From the NCBI GenBank assembly GCA_963712065.1, contig CAVQGM010000001.1:124001-188000 (forward strand): a stretch of 64,000 nucleotides of DNA, given 5' to 3'. Made by a program: the position numbers and the translations under genes. This DNA comes from CAVQGM01 sp963712065. Lineage in GTDB: Bacteria; Actinomycetota; Acidimicrobiia; Acidimicrobiales; Acidimicrobilacustridaceae. Shown in pieces: positions 25,662 through 32,870 of this stretch. Below the pieces are notes generated by a model. It did no database searches. It worked only from the letters and a program-made list of their open reading frames with translations, and was not told the origin of the DNA. How positions within the stretch are numbered: the first letter of the stretch is position 1; each line of letters begins with the position of its first letter.

Positions 25662-26471
25662 TCAGGCCGTCGCCACCCGCTCACGCACCTTCTGGGCCAG
25701 CTCGTGGGCCAGCTCGTGGTTCTCGATGAGGTCGATCGTGATGCTCCGGCCGTCGGCGATGAACACCAGGGCGGCCGAATCGTCGTCCTGCCAGCCCTGG
25801 ACCACGAGCCCGGCGTCGATGGCGAGATCCCGGATGTCGGGGACCCAGTCGTGGTCGTTCACGAGCAGGACCCGACGGTCGGTGAGGGCCACCACCCCGG
25901 CGTGGTTCTGGTAGCGCCCCTGCACCACGAGCTCGACCTGCTCCCCCTCGTGGAGGAGGACGGAGAGGATGGCGAGCGCGACCCGACCGTTGCGGAACGC
26001 CCCCGGCGAGAGCCGCAGGCTCGCGGGGGCCAGCCCGAAGGGATCGACCACCCCGATCGGCGCGTCGGGCTCGGGTGGGGCGGTCACGTCCGACCCCGTC
26101 GGAGCTGCGTCGGTCGAGTCGGCCGCGCCGACCGACTCGGTGACGACCGGTGACGGGGCCACGGGCGGAGGGGGCGGAGGTGGCGACGGAGGCGGGGTGG
26201 GGGTCATGGCTCCCGGCGGCGGCGGCGGGAGCGCACCGCCCGCAGGAGGCGGGGGCGGGGGTGGCGGCGGGGGTGGCGGCGGAGGCGCGTGGTCCACCAG
26301 GGCGGCCCCTGCGCCGGGTGGGGGCGGCGGCGGCGGGGGCGACGGTGAGGGTGACGGGGACGGGGACGGGGCCACGTCCGCCGGCGCCGAGGCGGCGAAG
26401 CCGGTGCCACAGCGGACGCAGAACCTCGAGCCATCCGGGCTCGTCCCCCCGCACGTGTCACACGTCTTCAT
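25662..26471 (-). CDS. Zinc-ribbon, polyproline, PH-like domain protein
   Basis: A 269-aa three-part protein. Residues 1-25 form a zinc ribbon with C4, C7, C18 and C21 (CDTCGG, FCVRCG). Residues about 34-110 are a Ser/Pro then polyproline linker with runs of 8 to 14 Pro. Residues about 150-269 look like a bacterial PH-like domain (FRNGRVALAILSVLLHEGEQ, VALTDRRVLLVNDHDW). The VALTDRRVLL motif is characteristic of YokE-type PH domains. Long Pro runs imply dependence on EF-P for translation. Function unknown; zinc-ribbon neighbours occur at 29075 and 38582. Confidence 0.7.
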   Translation of the reverse strand: MKTCDTCGGTSPDGSRFCVRCGTGFAASAPADVAPSPSPSPSPSPPPPPPPPGAGAALVDHAPPPPPPPPPPPPPPAGGALPPPPPGAMTPTPPPSPPPPPPPVAPSPVVTESVGAADSTDAAPTGSDVTAPPEPDAPIGVVDPFGLAPASLRLSPGAFRNGRVALAILSVLLHEGEQVELVVQGRYQNHAGVVALTDRRVLLVNDHDWVPDIRDLAIDAGLVVQGWQDDDSAALVFIADGRSITIDLIENHELAHELAQKVRERVATA

Positions 26472-26516
26472 GCCGCACCCTCTCGCTCGCCGACCAGGCC
26501 TCCGGCCGCCGCCAGG

Positions 26517-27116
26517 CTACTCGTCGGTGGTGGTGGCTCGATCCAGCAGGGCCCGCTCCCGCGTCGGCAGCGGCAGCGTCGCCGCCGCCGCCAGACCGGC
26601 GGGGCTCATCTTGGCGATCGTCTTGCGGACGACGTCGACGGTCTTGTCGTCACCGAGCTGGTCGGCCACCGCACCGAACTGCGTGGCGAGGAACACCAGG
26701 CACAGCGCGTCCTCGTGGGTCTGGACCTGTGGATCGGCGCCCATCCGCTCCTTGCGGACGATGGCCCGCACCCGGGCGATGGTCTCGTCGTCGTAGCCGC
26801 ACCCGCCGAGGATGGCGGCGACGTCGTCGGCGTGGCGGTTGCGGAGCTCGGTGCGCCAGCGCAGGTACCCGGCGCGGCCCTCCGGATAGTCGGTGCGGGG
26901 CAGGGTCCACCGGCGGAGGTGGTGGGCCCTGGCGGCGAGGAGCTGGGCCTCGGTCGCCTCGGGATCGAGGCGGCGCACCCACCCCGTCATCAGCTCGGCG
27001 TGGGCCTGCTCCTTCGGCCGCTCGACCCCGTCGACGACGATGGTGTGGGGATCGTCGGCGTTGGCGGCGTCGATGGCGGCGATGGCGGCGTCGAACCGGC
27101 CGCCGCCGGCGGTCAC
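26517..27116 (-). CDS. DUF4202 protein
   Basis: A 199-aa DUF4202-family protein; members are predicted to be small helical, HD-like proteins of unknown function. Conserved blocks are RFDAAIAAIDAANADDPHTI, ARAHHLRRWTLPRTDYPEGR, and QTHEDALCLVFLATQFGAVA; HH and ED are the likely metal or active-site residues. The GTG start overlaps the stop of the 77-aa gene upstream as GTGA, so the two are co-translated. Confidence 0.8.
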   Translation of the reverse strand: MTAGGGRFDAAIAAIDAANADDPHTIVVDGVERPKEQAHAELMTGWVRRLDPEATEAQLLAARAHHLRRWTLPRTDYPEGRAGYLRWRTELRNRHADDVAAILGGCGYDDETIARVRAIVRKERMGADPQVQTHEDALCLVFLATQFGAVADQLGDDKTVDVVRKTIAKMSPAGLAAAATLPLPTRERALLDRATTTDE

Positions 27117-27346
27117 GACCCGCGGGCGTCGGGCGGGCGCAGGTCGACCCGCAGCACGAGCACGCCGTCCTCGACGGAGGCGGTGGCGTCACCGATGATG
27201 GCGAAGTCCTGGAAGTCGACCTGGGCCTGCTCGATGAAGCGGGTGCGCTCCTCGCCGGCCACCGGTGGGAGGGGTCGGTTCTTCACCGCCACGGCCCGAT
27301 CGCGGAACCGTTGGACCATCGCGTCGAGATCGAGGCTCTCGGCCAT
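27113..27346 (-). CDS. Small hypothetical protein
   Basis: A 77-aa protein with a helical first half (LDAMVQRFRDRAVAVKNRPL) and a beta-rich second half (FQDFAIIGDATASVEDGVLV). No family recognised. The GTGA overlap with DUF4202 suggests a shared role. The ATG follows TAGCGT (27353-27358) by 6 nt with no ribosome site. Confidence 0.65.
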   Translation of the reverse strand: MAESLDLDAMVQRFRDRAVAVKNRPLPPVAGEERTRFIEQAQVDFQDFAIIGDATASVEDGVLVLRVDLRPPDARGS

Positions 27347-27352
27347 GACGCC

Positions 27353-27358
27353 ACGCTA
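27353..27358 (-). promoter_or_regulatory. -10 box TAGCGT, leaderless start 27346
   Basis: Six nt before the ATG of the 77-aa gene that leads into DUF4202. Confidence 0.45.
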
Positions 27359-28180
27359 GCGGCGCGGGTCGTCGTCGGGCCGCATCGGGTGCTCGGCGGT
27401 GGCGTCGCCCAGGTCCTCGAGGGTCACGATCTCGAGGGGCGGCGCCTCGGTGGCGTCGACCGGCCTCGGTGGGGCCGCATGGACCCGTGGCGCGGTCGGG
27501 GGCGGAGCGACGGGTCCGACGACGGCCGCCTCGGTGGGCGGCTCACGCCCCGGCGGCCCGTCGACCACCCCTCCGGCGGCGACACGCGCCCCCGCCCCCA
27601 CCGCGAGCGGGGACACCGCGCGCAGTTCCTCGGTCGCGGTGCCGACGTCCCCCGCCACGGGCTCGACCGCGTGAGGGCGCACCGGGCGGGTGTGCCGCCA
27701 GTACAGGACGGTGAGCACGCCGATGGCGGCACCCACGGCGACCAGGCCGCCGACGACGAGGGCGAGCTTGGCATCGGTCGACAGCCCCCCTCCCCCGCCT
27801 CCGGCGGCCGGCACGGCGGTGGTGGGCACGATGATCTGGGGCTGGGTCGTCTGGGTGGTGGTCGGCGCCGAGCTCGTGGTCGCGAACGTGCTCGAGGTCG
27901 TCGGCTCCGTGGTCGTCGTGGTGCTCGGCGCGGTGGTCGTGGTGGTGCGCGGGGCCGTGGTCGTCGTGGTCCGGGGCACGGTCGTGGACGTCGTCGACGG
28001 CCGGGAGGTGGTCGAGGTGGTCGGCGCCTCGGTGGTGGCCGTCGAGCTCGACGTCGACGACGTGGAGGGGTCGGGCTGGGCCGACGCCCCGGTGGCGGCC
28101 AGCACGCCGAGGCCGAGCACCAGCGCCGACACCAGGGCGGCGCGCGCCCGCCGGGCGGAGGGAAGGGACGGAGGGTTCAC
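27356..28180 (-). CDS. Secreted Thr-rich, single-pass surface protein
   Basis: A 274-aa protein with a Sec signal peptide (RRARAALVSALVLGLGVLAA, cleavage likely after GASA), an extracellular Ser/Thr-rich mucin-like stretch to about residue 115 (TTTTTAPRTTTTT repeats), a transmembrane helix (KLALVVGGLVAVGAAIGVLT, about 138-160) and a Pro/Ala-rich cytoplasmic tail. No enzymatic domain. Such stalks are often O-mannosylated in actinomycetes. The GTG start is 9 nt after TAGGGT (28190-28195). Confidence 0.65.
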   Translation of the reverse strand: MNPPSLPSARRARAALVSALVLGLGVLAATGASAQPDPSTSSTSSSTATTEAPTTSTTSRPSTTSTTVPRTTTTTAPRTTTTTAPSTTTTTEPTTSSTFATTSSAPTTTQTTQPQIIVPTTAVPAAGGGGGGLSTDAKLALVVGGLVAVGAAIGVLTVLYWRHTRPVRPHAVEPVAGDVGTATEELRAVSPLAVGAGARVAAGGVVDGPPGREPPTEAAVVGPVAPPPTAPRVHAAPPRPVDATEAPPLEIVTLEDLGDATAEHPMRPDDDPRR

Positions 28181-28189
28181 GGTCGACCC

Positions 28190-28195
28190 ACCCTA
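28190..28195 (-). promoter_or_regulatory. -10 box TAGGGT, leaderless start 28180
   Basis: Nine nt before the GTG of the Thr-rich surface protein. Confidence 0.4.
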
Positions 28196-28205
28196 GCCAG
28201 GGGCG

Positions 28206-28988
28206 TCAGCGCTGGTGCCGCGGACACGAGTAGGTGGTCCGGCCGCCGATCGTGCGGCGCTGGAGGGCCGTGCCGTCCCGGGGGCAGGTGCCGCCCCGGA
28301 CGCGGGCGACCATCAGGTCGCCGGTGTGGGAGCCGCCCCGCTCGAGCAGCTCGGACAGCGTGCCCCGGAGGTGGCGGTGGAGGCGACGGACCTCGTGGGG
28401 TGCGAGCGAGCCGGCCGGGCGGGCGGGGTCGAGCGACGCCCGCCACAGCACCTCGTCGGCGAGCAGGTTGCCGACCCCGGCGACGCGGGCCTGGTCGAGC
28501 AGGCGGGCCTTGACCGGCGCCCGGCTGCCGGCGAGGGCCCGTGCGAGTGACGCCGGGGTGATGGTCAGGGCATCGGCGCCGAGGCGGGACTCGTCGGGGT
28601 CGAGCTCCACCGCGCCGAGCCGGCGCGGGTCGCTCAGCCGGAGCTCGCCGCCCCCCTCGAACCCGATGGCGACGCGGTCCCAGGCCGGGTCCCGTCGGGC
28701 GCTGGCGTACTCGAGGCGCTCGACGGCCCGGCCACCGTCGACCTCCAGCACGCCGGTCATGCCGAAGCGCAGGCCGAGCGTCGGCCCCGCGTCGACGTCG
28801 AGGAGGAGCAGCTTGCCGATGCGGCGGACGTCGACGAAGGCCCGCCCGACGAGCGCGTCGCGCAGCGCGCCGGCGGTGAGCCCGCCCTTCAGGAACCACG
28901 AGTCGGGGGCGTCGACGCCGACGATGGCGCGGCCGATCGTGCGCCGGGCCAGCCGGCGGTAGAGCTCGACCTCGAGCAGCTCCGGCAC
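28206..28988 (-). CDS. Fpg/Nei-family DNA glycosylase
   Basis: A 260-aa base-excision-repair enzyme removing oxidised bases and cutting the abasic strand. The N terminus (GTG)PELLEVELYRR gives the catalytic Pro and Glu; IGKLLLLDVD has the conserved Lys, and VGNLLADEVLWRASLDP is the H2TH helix-two-turn-helix. The C-terminal zinc-finger hairpin is altered: CPRDG then TTYSCPRHQR, so the ligand set would be Cys, Asp, Cys, His instead of four Cys, although the DNA-contacting Arg in GGRTTY is kept. This may be a finger-variant lineage with its own base preference. Confidence 0.88.
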   Translation of the reverse strand: MPELLEVELYRRLARRTIGRAIVGVDAPDSWFLKGGLTAGALRDALVGRAFVDVRRIGKLLLLDVDAGPTLGLRFGMTGVLEVDGGRAVERLEYASARRDPAWDRVAIGFEGGGELRLSDPRRLGAVELDPDESRLGADALTITPASLARALAGSRAPVKARLLDQARVAGVGNLLADEVLWRASLDPARPAGSLAPHEVRRLHRHLRGTLSELLERGGSHTGDLMVARVRGGTCPRDGTALQRRTIGGRTTYSCPRHQR

Positions 28989-29047
28989 CCGTCCCTTCTA
29001 GCGGCCGCGACCGGTCGACGCCGAACCGCAGCCCGCCGACCCCCGAT

Positions 29048-29089
29048 GCTCAGCGCAGCTCGACCCCCCGAGGCTCAGCGCAGCTCGAC
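29048..29089. repeat. 17-bp direct repeat at a stop codon
   Basis: GCTCAGCGCAGCTCGAC occurs at 29048-29064 and 29073-29089, period 25. Each copy carries the complement of the last codons and stop (ELR-stop) of the DUF4328 gene, so a small tandem duplication has copied the gene's 3' end downstream of itself. Confidence 0.75.
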
Positions 29090-30136
29090 GACGACGCTCG
29101 AAGGGTCGTCGACGGAGAAGCCGTCGGCGTGCGCCTCCAGCGCCGTGCGGTACCGCAACGAGGGTTCGGGCACGGGGTGTCCCGGACGACGGATGGGCCC
29201 GAGACCCTCGGCCCGAGCCGCCTGTCGGGCGGTGATCTCGCCGACCAGCACGACGCCCAGCAGCGCCGAGGTGGCGACGACGACGGCGGCGACGACGACG
29301 ACCGTGAGGCCGAAGCGCGGGTCGCCGGTGCCGAGCGCCCACTGGGACGTGGCCAACAAGGCGATGGCCGCGAGCAGGGCGAACCACCAGGCGTGCACCC
29401 GCCACGAGACCGACTGGTGCCGCCAGCCGGTCGACAGCAGCGCCACGTCGGGGTCGCTGCCCCGGAACAGGTCGTCGACGAGCTCCTTCGGCACCACGAG
29501 GTTGACGAGGGGGACGAACCAGGCGCCGACGGCCCACGCCGGCGCATGGCGCAGGCCCCGCACGCCGAGCACCGACAGGTTGCGGTAGGCGCGGGCGAAC
29601 CACCACACGAACGTGGGCATCAGCACCACGGCGAACACGAGCACGGCCAGCTCGGCGCGCGCCGCCCACGTGGTGAGGTCGAGGTCGGGCCCGATCGGGA
29701 CGAGGGCGGGGCCGGAGCCCTGCCAGGCGGCGACGCCGGCGAGGGCGGTGGCGACGGCGCTCAGGAGCAGGCCGACGAGCAGGGCGCGCAGTGCGATGGC
29801 GGGCCCCCGCACGGGCCGGTAGGGGTGCACGACACCGGGACCGGGGACCGTCCACACCCCGAGGAACTCGGCTCGGGCGGCCGCCTCTCGGAGCTGGTCG
29901 AGCGGGAGCCCGCAGGCGTTGCAGTACGGGTCGGCGAGGGCCACCACCGCCCAGCACCGCGGGCACGAGGGGACGCCCACCGGGGGCGCCGCTGGTCGTT
30001 CGGGTGCACTCGGGGGCTCGCTCGGCGCCGGACCGAACTTCGGGTGGAACCGGGTGTGGCGGTTGGGGGTGCCGCAGGCCGGGCAGAACCGGTCGCTCGG
30101 CGTCAGGGCACCCTCGCAGCTCGTGCACCGGATCAC
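29075..30136 (-). CDS. DUF4328 membrane protein with zinc ribbons
   Basis: A 353-aa protein. Residues 1-25 hold a zinc ribbon (IRCTSCEG, RFCPACGTP) and about residues 58-80 a second (SCPRCWAVV, YCNACGLP). The rest is the DUF4328 membrane domain with about six helices and the family blocks PTFVWWFARAYRNLSVLG, AVGAWFVPLVNLVVPKELVD and STGWRHQSVSWRVHAWW. Function unknown. The GTG at 30136 has AGGGGA upstream and begins exactly at the zinc ribbon; a longer frame from 30202 adds an unlikely leader. Confidence 0.8.
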   Translation of the reverse strand: MIRCTSCEGALTPSDRFCPACGTPNRHTRFHPKFGPAPSEPPSAPERPAAPPVGVPSCPRCWAVVALADPYCNACGLPLDQLREAAARAEFLGVWTVPGPGVVHPYRPVRGPAIALRALLVGLLLSAVATALAGVAAWQGSGPALVPIGPDLDLTTWAARAELAVLVFAVVLMPTFVWWFARAYRNLSVLGVRGLRHAPAWAVGAWFVPLVNLVVPKELVDDLFRGSDPDVALLSTGWRHQSVSWRVHAWWFALLAAIALLATSQWALGTGDPRFGLTVVVVAAVVVATSALLGVVLVGEITARQAARAEGLGPIRRPGHPVPEPSLRYRTALEAHADGFSVDDPSSVVVELR

Positions 30137-30220
30137 TCCCCTGGTATCGGGCGGCCGGGCACCTTCCCTGAGCGAATTGTGACGGCGCCCGTCACCCGGC
30201 ACGACGGCGGTCGGCGGGGA

Positions 30221-31393
30221 TCACGGGTCGGCCACGGCGTCGAGGGCCTGGAGGAAGTCGGCCACCACGTCGTCGGGGTGTTCCAGGCCGACCGACACCC
30301 GCACGGTTCCCTCCCCGATCCGGTTGGTGGCCAGCTCGGCCGGTGACAGGTTGACGTGGGTCGTGGACGCCGGGTGGGTCACGAGCGTCTCGGGGCCGCC
30401 GAGCGACGTGGCCAGCTGGGCCAGGCGCACGGCCTCGACGAACGTCGAGCCGGCGGTCACGCCGCCCCGCACGTCGAAGGTGAGCAGACCCCCGGGCAGG
30501 GTCATCTGACGCCGGGCCAGCTCGTGCTGGGGATGGGACGGGAGGCCCGGGTGCAGCACCGCCTCGACCTTCGGGTGGCCCTCGAGCACCTCGGCCAGGC
30601 GGACCGCGCTCTCGCTCTGCTGTCGGAGCCGCACGCCCAGGGTGCGCAGGCCGCGGAGCCCGTTCATGGCGTCGAAGGGCGAGGCGTTGGCTCCCTGGAG
30701 CACGGCGAACGAGTACAGCCAGTTGATGAGCTCGGCGCGGCCGGCGACCACGCCGAGGGTGGCGTCGTTGTGGCCGGCGATGGCCTTGGTCGCCGAGTGC
30801 ACCACCAGGTCGACACCATGGTCGAGGGGCCGCTGGGCGAGCGGCGTGGCGAAGGTGGAGTCGACGACGGTGACGGGCCCGGCGATGGCGCCGACCTCGT
30901 CGAGGTCGACCAGGTCGAGGCGCGGGTTGGCCGGGGTCTCGGCGAACACGAGCACGGTCTTGCCCGGGCGCACCGCGGCGGCGAAGGCCCCGGGCTCGGT
31001 GCCGTCGACGAAGGTGACGTCGATGCCGAAGCGGGGGCACGCCGTCTGGAGCAGCAGTTGGGTGCCGGCGTAGAGCTGGCGCTGGGCGACGATGTGGTCG
31101 CCGGCCGAGCAGAGCCCGAGCACCACCGCGCTGATCGCTCCCATGCCCGACGCGAAGGCCCTGGCGACCTCGGCCCCCTCGAGCTCGGCGATGGCGTCCT
31201 CGAAGCCTCGTACGGTCGGGTTGCCGTAGCGCGTGTAGAAGCGGTTGGCACCGGCCATCGTGGCCATCCGCCGTCCCTCCTCGACCGTCGGGGTCACGAA
31301 CGTCGTCGTGGCCCACAGGATCGGCGCCAGCGCGGTGTCGTTGTCGGCCCGCCCGGCACGGATCGCCCGGCTCTCGGGGTGCAGCTCAGGCAC
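30221..31393 (-). CDS. Cys/Met-metabolism PLP enzyme (O-acyl-homoserine sulfhydrylase or cystathionine gamma-synthase type)
   Basis: A 390-aa gamma-family PLP enzyme. Marks are NRFYTRYGNPTVRGFEDAIA, the PLP phosphate site ASGMGAISAV, VVDSTFATPLAQRPLDHG, and the Schiff-base Lys in VVHSATKAIAGHNDATLG. It starts at GTG 31393, overlapping the metX stop by 8 nt, so it follows metX in one message under the SAM riboswitch. The likely reaction is formation of homocysteine or cystathionine from the O-acyl-homoserine made by MetX. Sulfhydrylase (MetZ/MetY), cystathionine synthase (MetB) and methionine gamma-lyase cannot be separated by sight. Confidence 0.85.
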   Translation of the reverse strand: MPELHPESRAIRAGRADNDTALAPILWATTTFVTPTVEEGRRMATMAGANRFYTRYGNPTVRGFEDAIAELEGAEVARAFASGMGAISAVVLGLCSAGDHIVAQRQLYAGTQLLLQTACPRFGIDVTFVDGTEPGAFAAAVRPGKTVLVFAETPANPRLDLVDLDEVGAIAGPVTVVDSTFATPLAQRPLDHGVDLVVHSATKAIAGHNDATLGVVAGRAELINWLYSFAVLQGANASPFDAMNGLRGLRTLGVRLRQQSESAVRLAEVLEGHPKVEAVLHPGLPSHPQHELARRQMTLPGGLLTFDVRGGVTAGSTFVEAVRLAQLATSLGGPETLVTHPASTTHVNLSPAELATNRIGEGTVRVSVGLEHPDDVVADFLQALDAVADP

Positions 31394-32651
31394 GGTCGGC
31401 CTCCTTCGCTCGTCTCGGTCGCCGGTCGGGCCCCCGTCGGTCTTGGTCGTCCACCTTCTCCGCGTCGGCGAGCAACGTGGCGACTCCGTCACCGACCGGC
31501 CCCGTCTCGAGCAGGAACCCGTCGTGGCCGTCGTCGCTGTCGATGGTGGCGTAGCGACACGGCACGCCCTTGGCCCGAAGGCCGTCGACGAGCTGCTCCT
31601 GCTGGTAGGGCGGGTACAGCGCGTCGCTGTCGATGCTCATCACCAGGGCGGGTGCCCGAACGCGACCGAAGGCGGCATCGAGGCCACCGCGCCCCCGGCC
31701 GAGGTCGTGCAGGTCCATCGACCGGCAGATGACGAGGTACGAGTTGGCGTCGAACCGCCGGGCCAGCTTGGCGCCGTGGTAGTCGAGGTACCCCTCGACG
31801 TCGAAGCGCTGCCACAGGGTGAAGTGGTCGTCGATCGAGTCGACCACCTCTCGGCCGAACCGGTCGCGGAAGACCGTGTCGGTGCGGTAGGTGATCTGGG
31901 CCAGCTCGCGGGCCACCGCCAGTCCCTGGTGGGGGCCCTCCCCCGGTGGCGCGTCGTAGTAGTCGCCGCCGCGCCAGTTCGGGTCGAGGGCGATGGCACT
32001 GCGCTGCACGCTGCTGTAGGCGATCTGCTGGGGGCTGGCCGCCGCGGTGGTGGCGATGGCGGCGACCGAGCGGAGCCGCCGGGGGAACATGACCGCCCAC
32101 TCGAGGGCCTGCATCCCTCCCATCGAGCCGCCGACGACCGACAGCCAGACGTCGACGCCGAGGTGGTCGGCGAGCGCGGCCTGCGTGCGGACGATGTCGC
32201 GCACGGTCACGACCGGGAACCGCGAGCCGTAGGGCCGGCCGGTGGCGACGTCGATCGAGGACGGGCCGGTGGTGCCCTGGCAGCCCCCGAGCACGTTGGC
32301 GCACACGACGAAGTAGCGGTCGGTGTCGATGGCCCGGCCCGGGCCGATGAGGTCGTCCCACCACCCTGCCGTCGGGTGCCCGGGACCGCTGCGACCGGCG
32401 GCGTGGGAGTCACCCGTGAGGGCATGGCACACGAGCACGGCGTTGCCGGCGTCGGGGGCGAGCTCACCCCACGTCTCGTAGGCGACGGTGACGTCGCGCA
32501 GGTACCCGCCGCCTTCGAGCACGAAGGGTCGGTCGGTCGCGATGGTGACGAACCGGCGGCGGCCGACGGCGTCGCCGGGTCGCCACGCCCCCGACGCGGG
32601 GAGCGGGTCGGCGCTCAACGGCTGTCGGCTCGTCGGGCCGCTCGCGTCCAC
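31386..32651 (-). CDS. metX: Homoserine O-acetyltransferase
   Basis: A 421-aa alpha/beta hydrolase-fold enzyme that acylates homoserine with acetyl-CoA, the committed step of methionine synthesis. Motifs are CHALTGDSHA, the nucleophile elbow GGSMGGMQALEW, the oxyanion region AGWWDDLIGPG, catalytic Asp in SIDSDALYPP and His in DDGHDGFLLE. GTG 32651 is chosen because GAGGAGGATC sits directly upstream and the MetX domain starts soon after; the longer frame runs through the riboswitch. Expression should fall when SAM is plentiful. The downstream PLP enzyme overlaps by 8 nt. Confidence 0.9.
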   Translation of the reverse strand: MDASGPTSRQPLSADPLPASGAWRPGDAVGRRRFVTIATDRPFVLEGGGYLRDVTVAYETWGELAPDAGNAVLVCHALTGDSHAAGRSGPGHPTAGWWDDLIGPGRAIDTDRYFVVCANVLGGCQGTTGPSSIDVATGRPYGSRFPVVTVRDIVRTQAALADHLGVDVWLSVVGGSMGGMQALEWAVMFPRRLRSVAAIATTAAASPQQIAYSSVQRSAIALDPNWRGGDYYDAPPGEGPHQGLAVARELAQITYRTDTVFRDRFGREVVDSIDDHFTLWQRFDVEGYLDYHGAKLARRFDANSYLVICRSMDLHDLGRGRGGLDAAFGRVRAPALVMSIDSDALYPPYQQEQLVDGLRAKGVPCRYATIDSDDGHDGFLLETGPVGDGVATLLADAEKVDDQDRRGPDRRPRRAKEADRA

Positions 32652-32653
32652 GA

Positions 32654-32678
32654 TCCTCCTCGTGCGTTCGGGGGAGGA
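32654..32678 (-). promoter_or_regulatory. Ribosome-site sequestering hairpin ahead of metX
   Basis: TCCTCC (32678-32673) is the exact complement of GGAGGA (32659-32654), the ribosome site of metX, with a 13-nt loop. Formation would hide the site. A TGTCC just upstream could also compete for the riboswitch P3 loop. The switch is therefore probably translational. Confidence 0.5.
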
Positions 32679-32705
32679 CACTCGGCGCCGGCCGCGGGCG
32701 AAGCC

Positions 32706-32820
32706 CGGACACTTCGTTGCCCCGGCCCGAGCCGGGACCACATCCCCACCTCTCGGCGGGAGGCACCTTGGGTGTCCGTCCCAGGTTGCCGGACCCGATC
32801 TCCCGGGCCGCTCCAGATGT
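32706..32820 (-). promoter_or_regulatory. SAM riboswitch, SAM-IV type
   Basis: On the minus strand, P1 pairs ACATC (32820-32816) with GATGT (32744-32740). P2 pairs GGCCCG with CGGGTC and is followed by the SAM-I/IV core CGGCAACC (32791-32784). P3 is TGGG-ACGGACA-CCCA, followed by AAGGTGCC. A P5 hairpin CCCGGC-TCGG-GCCGGG and GCAACG come next. Six bases of the P3 loop (CGGACA) pair perfectly with TGTCCG (32711-32706), the SAM-IV-type second pseudoknot. It lies 55 nt before metX. A covariance search (Rfam SAM-IV) would confirm it. Confidence 0.85.
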
Positions 32821-32827
32821 CGCCGGT

Positions 32828-32833
32828 AGCCTA
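32828..32833 (-). promoter_or_regulatory. -10 box (TAGGCT) for the metX riboswitch RNA
   Basis: TAGGCT sits in the loop of an 8-bp inverted repeat (GTCGCCGG/CCGGCGAC). Seven nt downstream comes the A of ACATC, exactly the 5' strand of riboswitch P1, the natural start point of the RNA. Confidence 0.6.
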
Positions 32834-32870
32834 CCCGGCGACACCGGGTCGAGGCCAACGAACGATGGGT

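Noticed and set aside
22813..26000. Integrative element next to the tRNA genes
   Set aside because: No integrase, direct repeat of a tRNA 3' end, or change in base composition seen.
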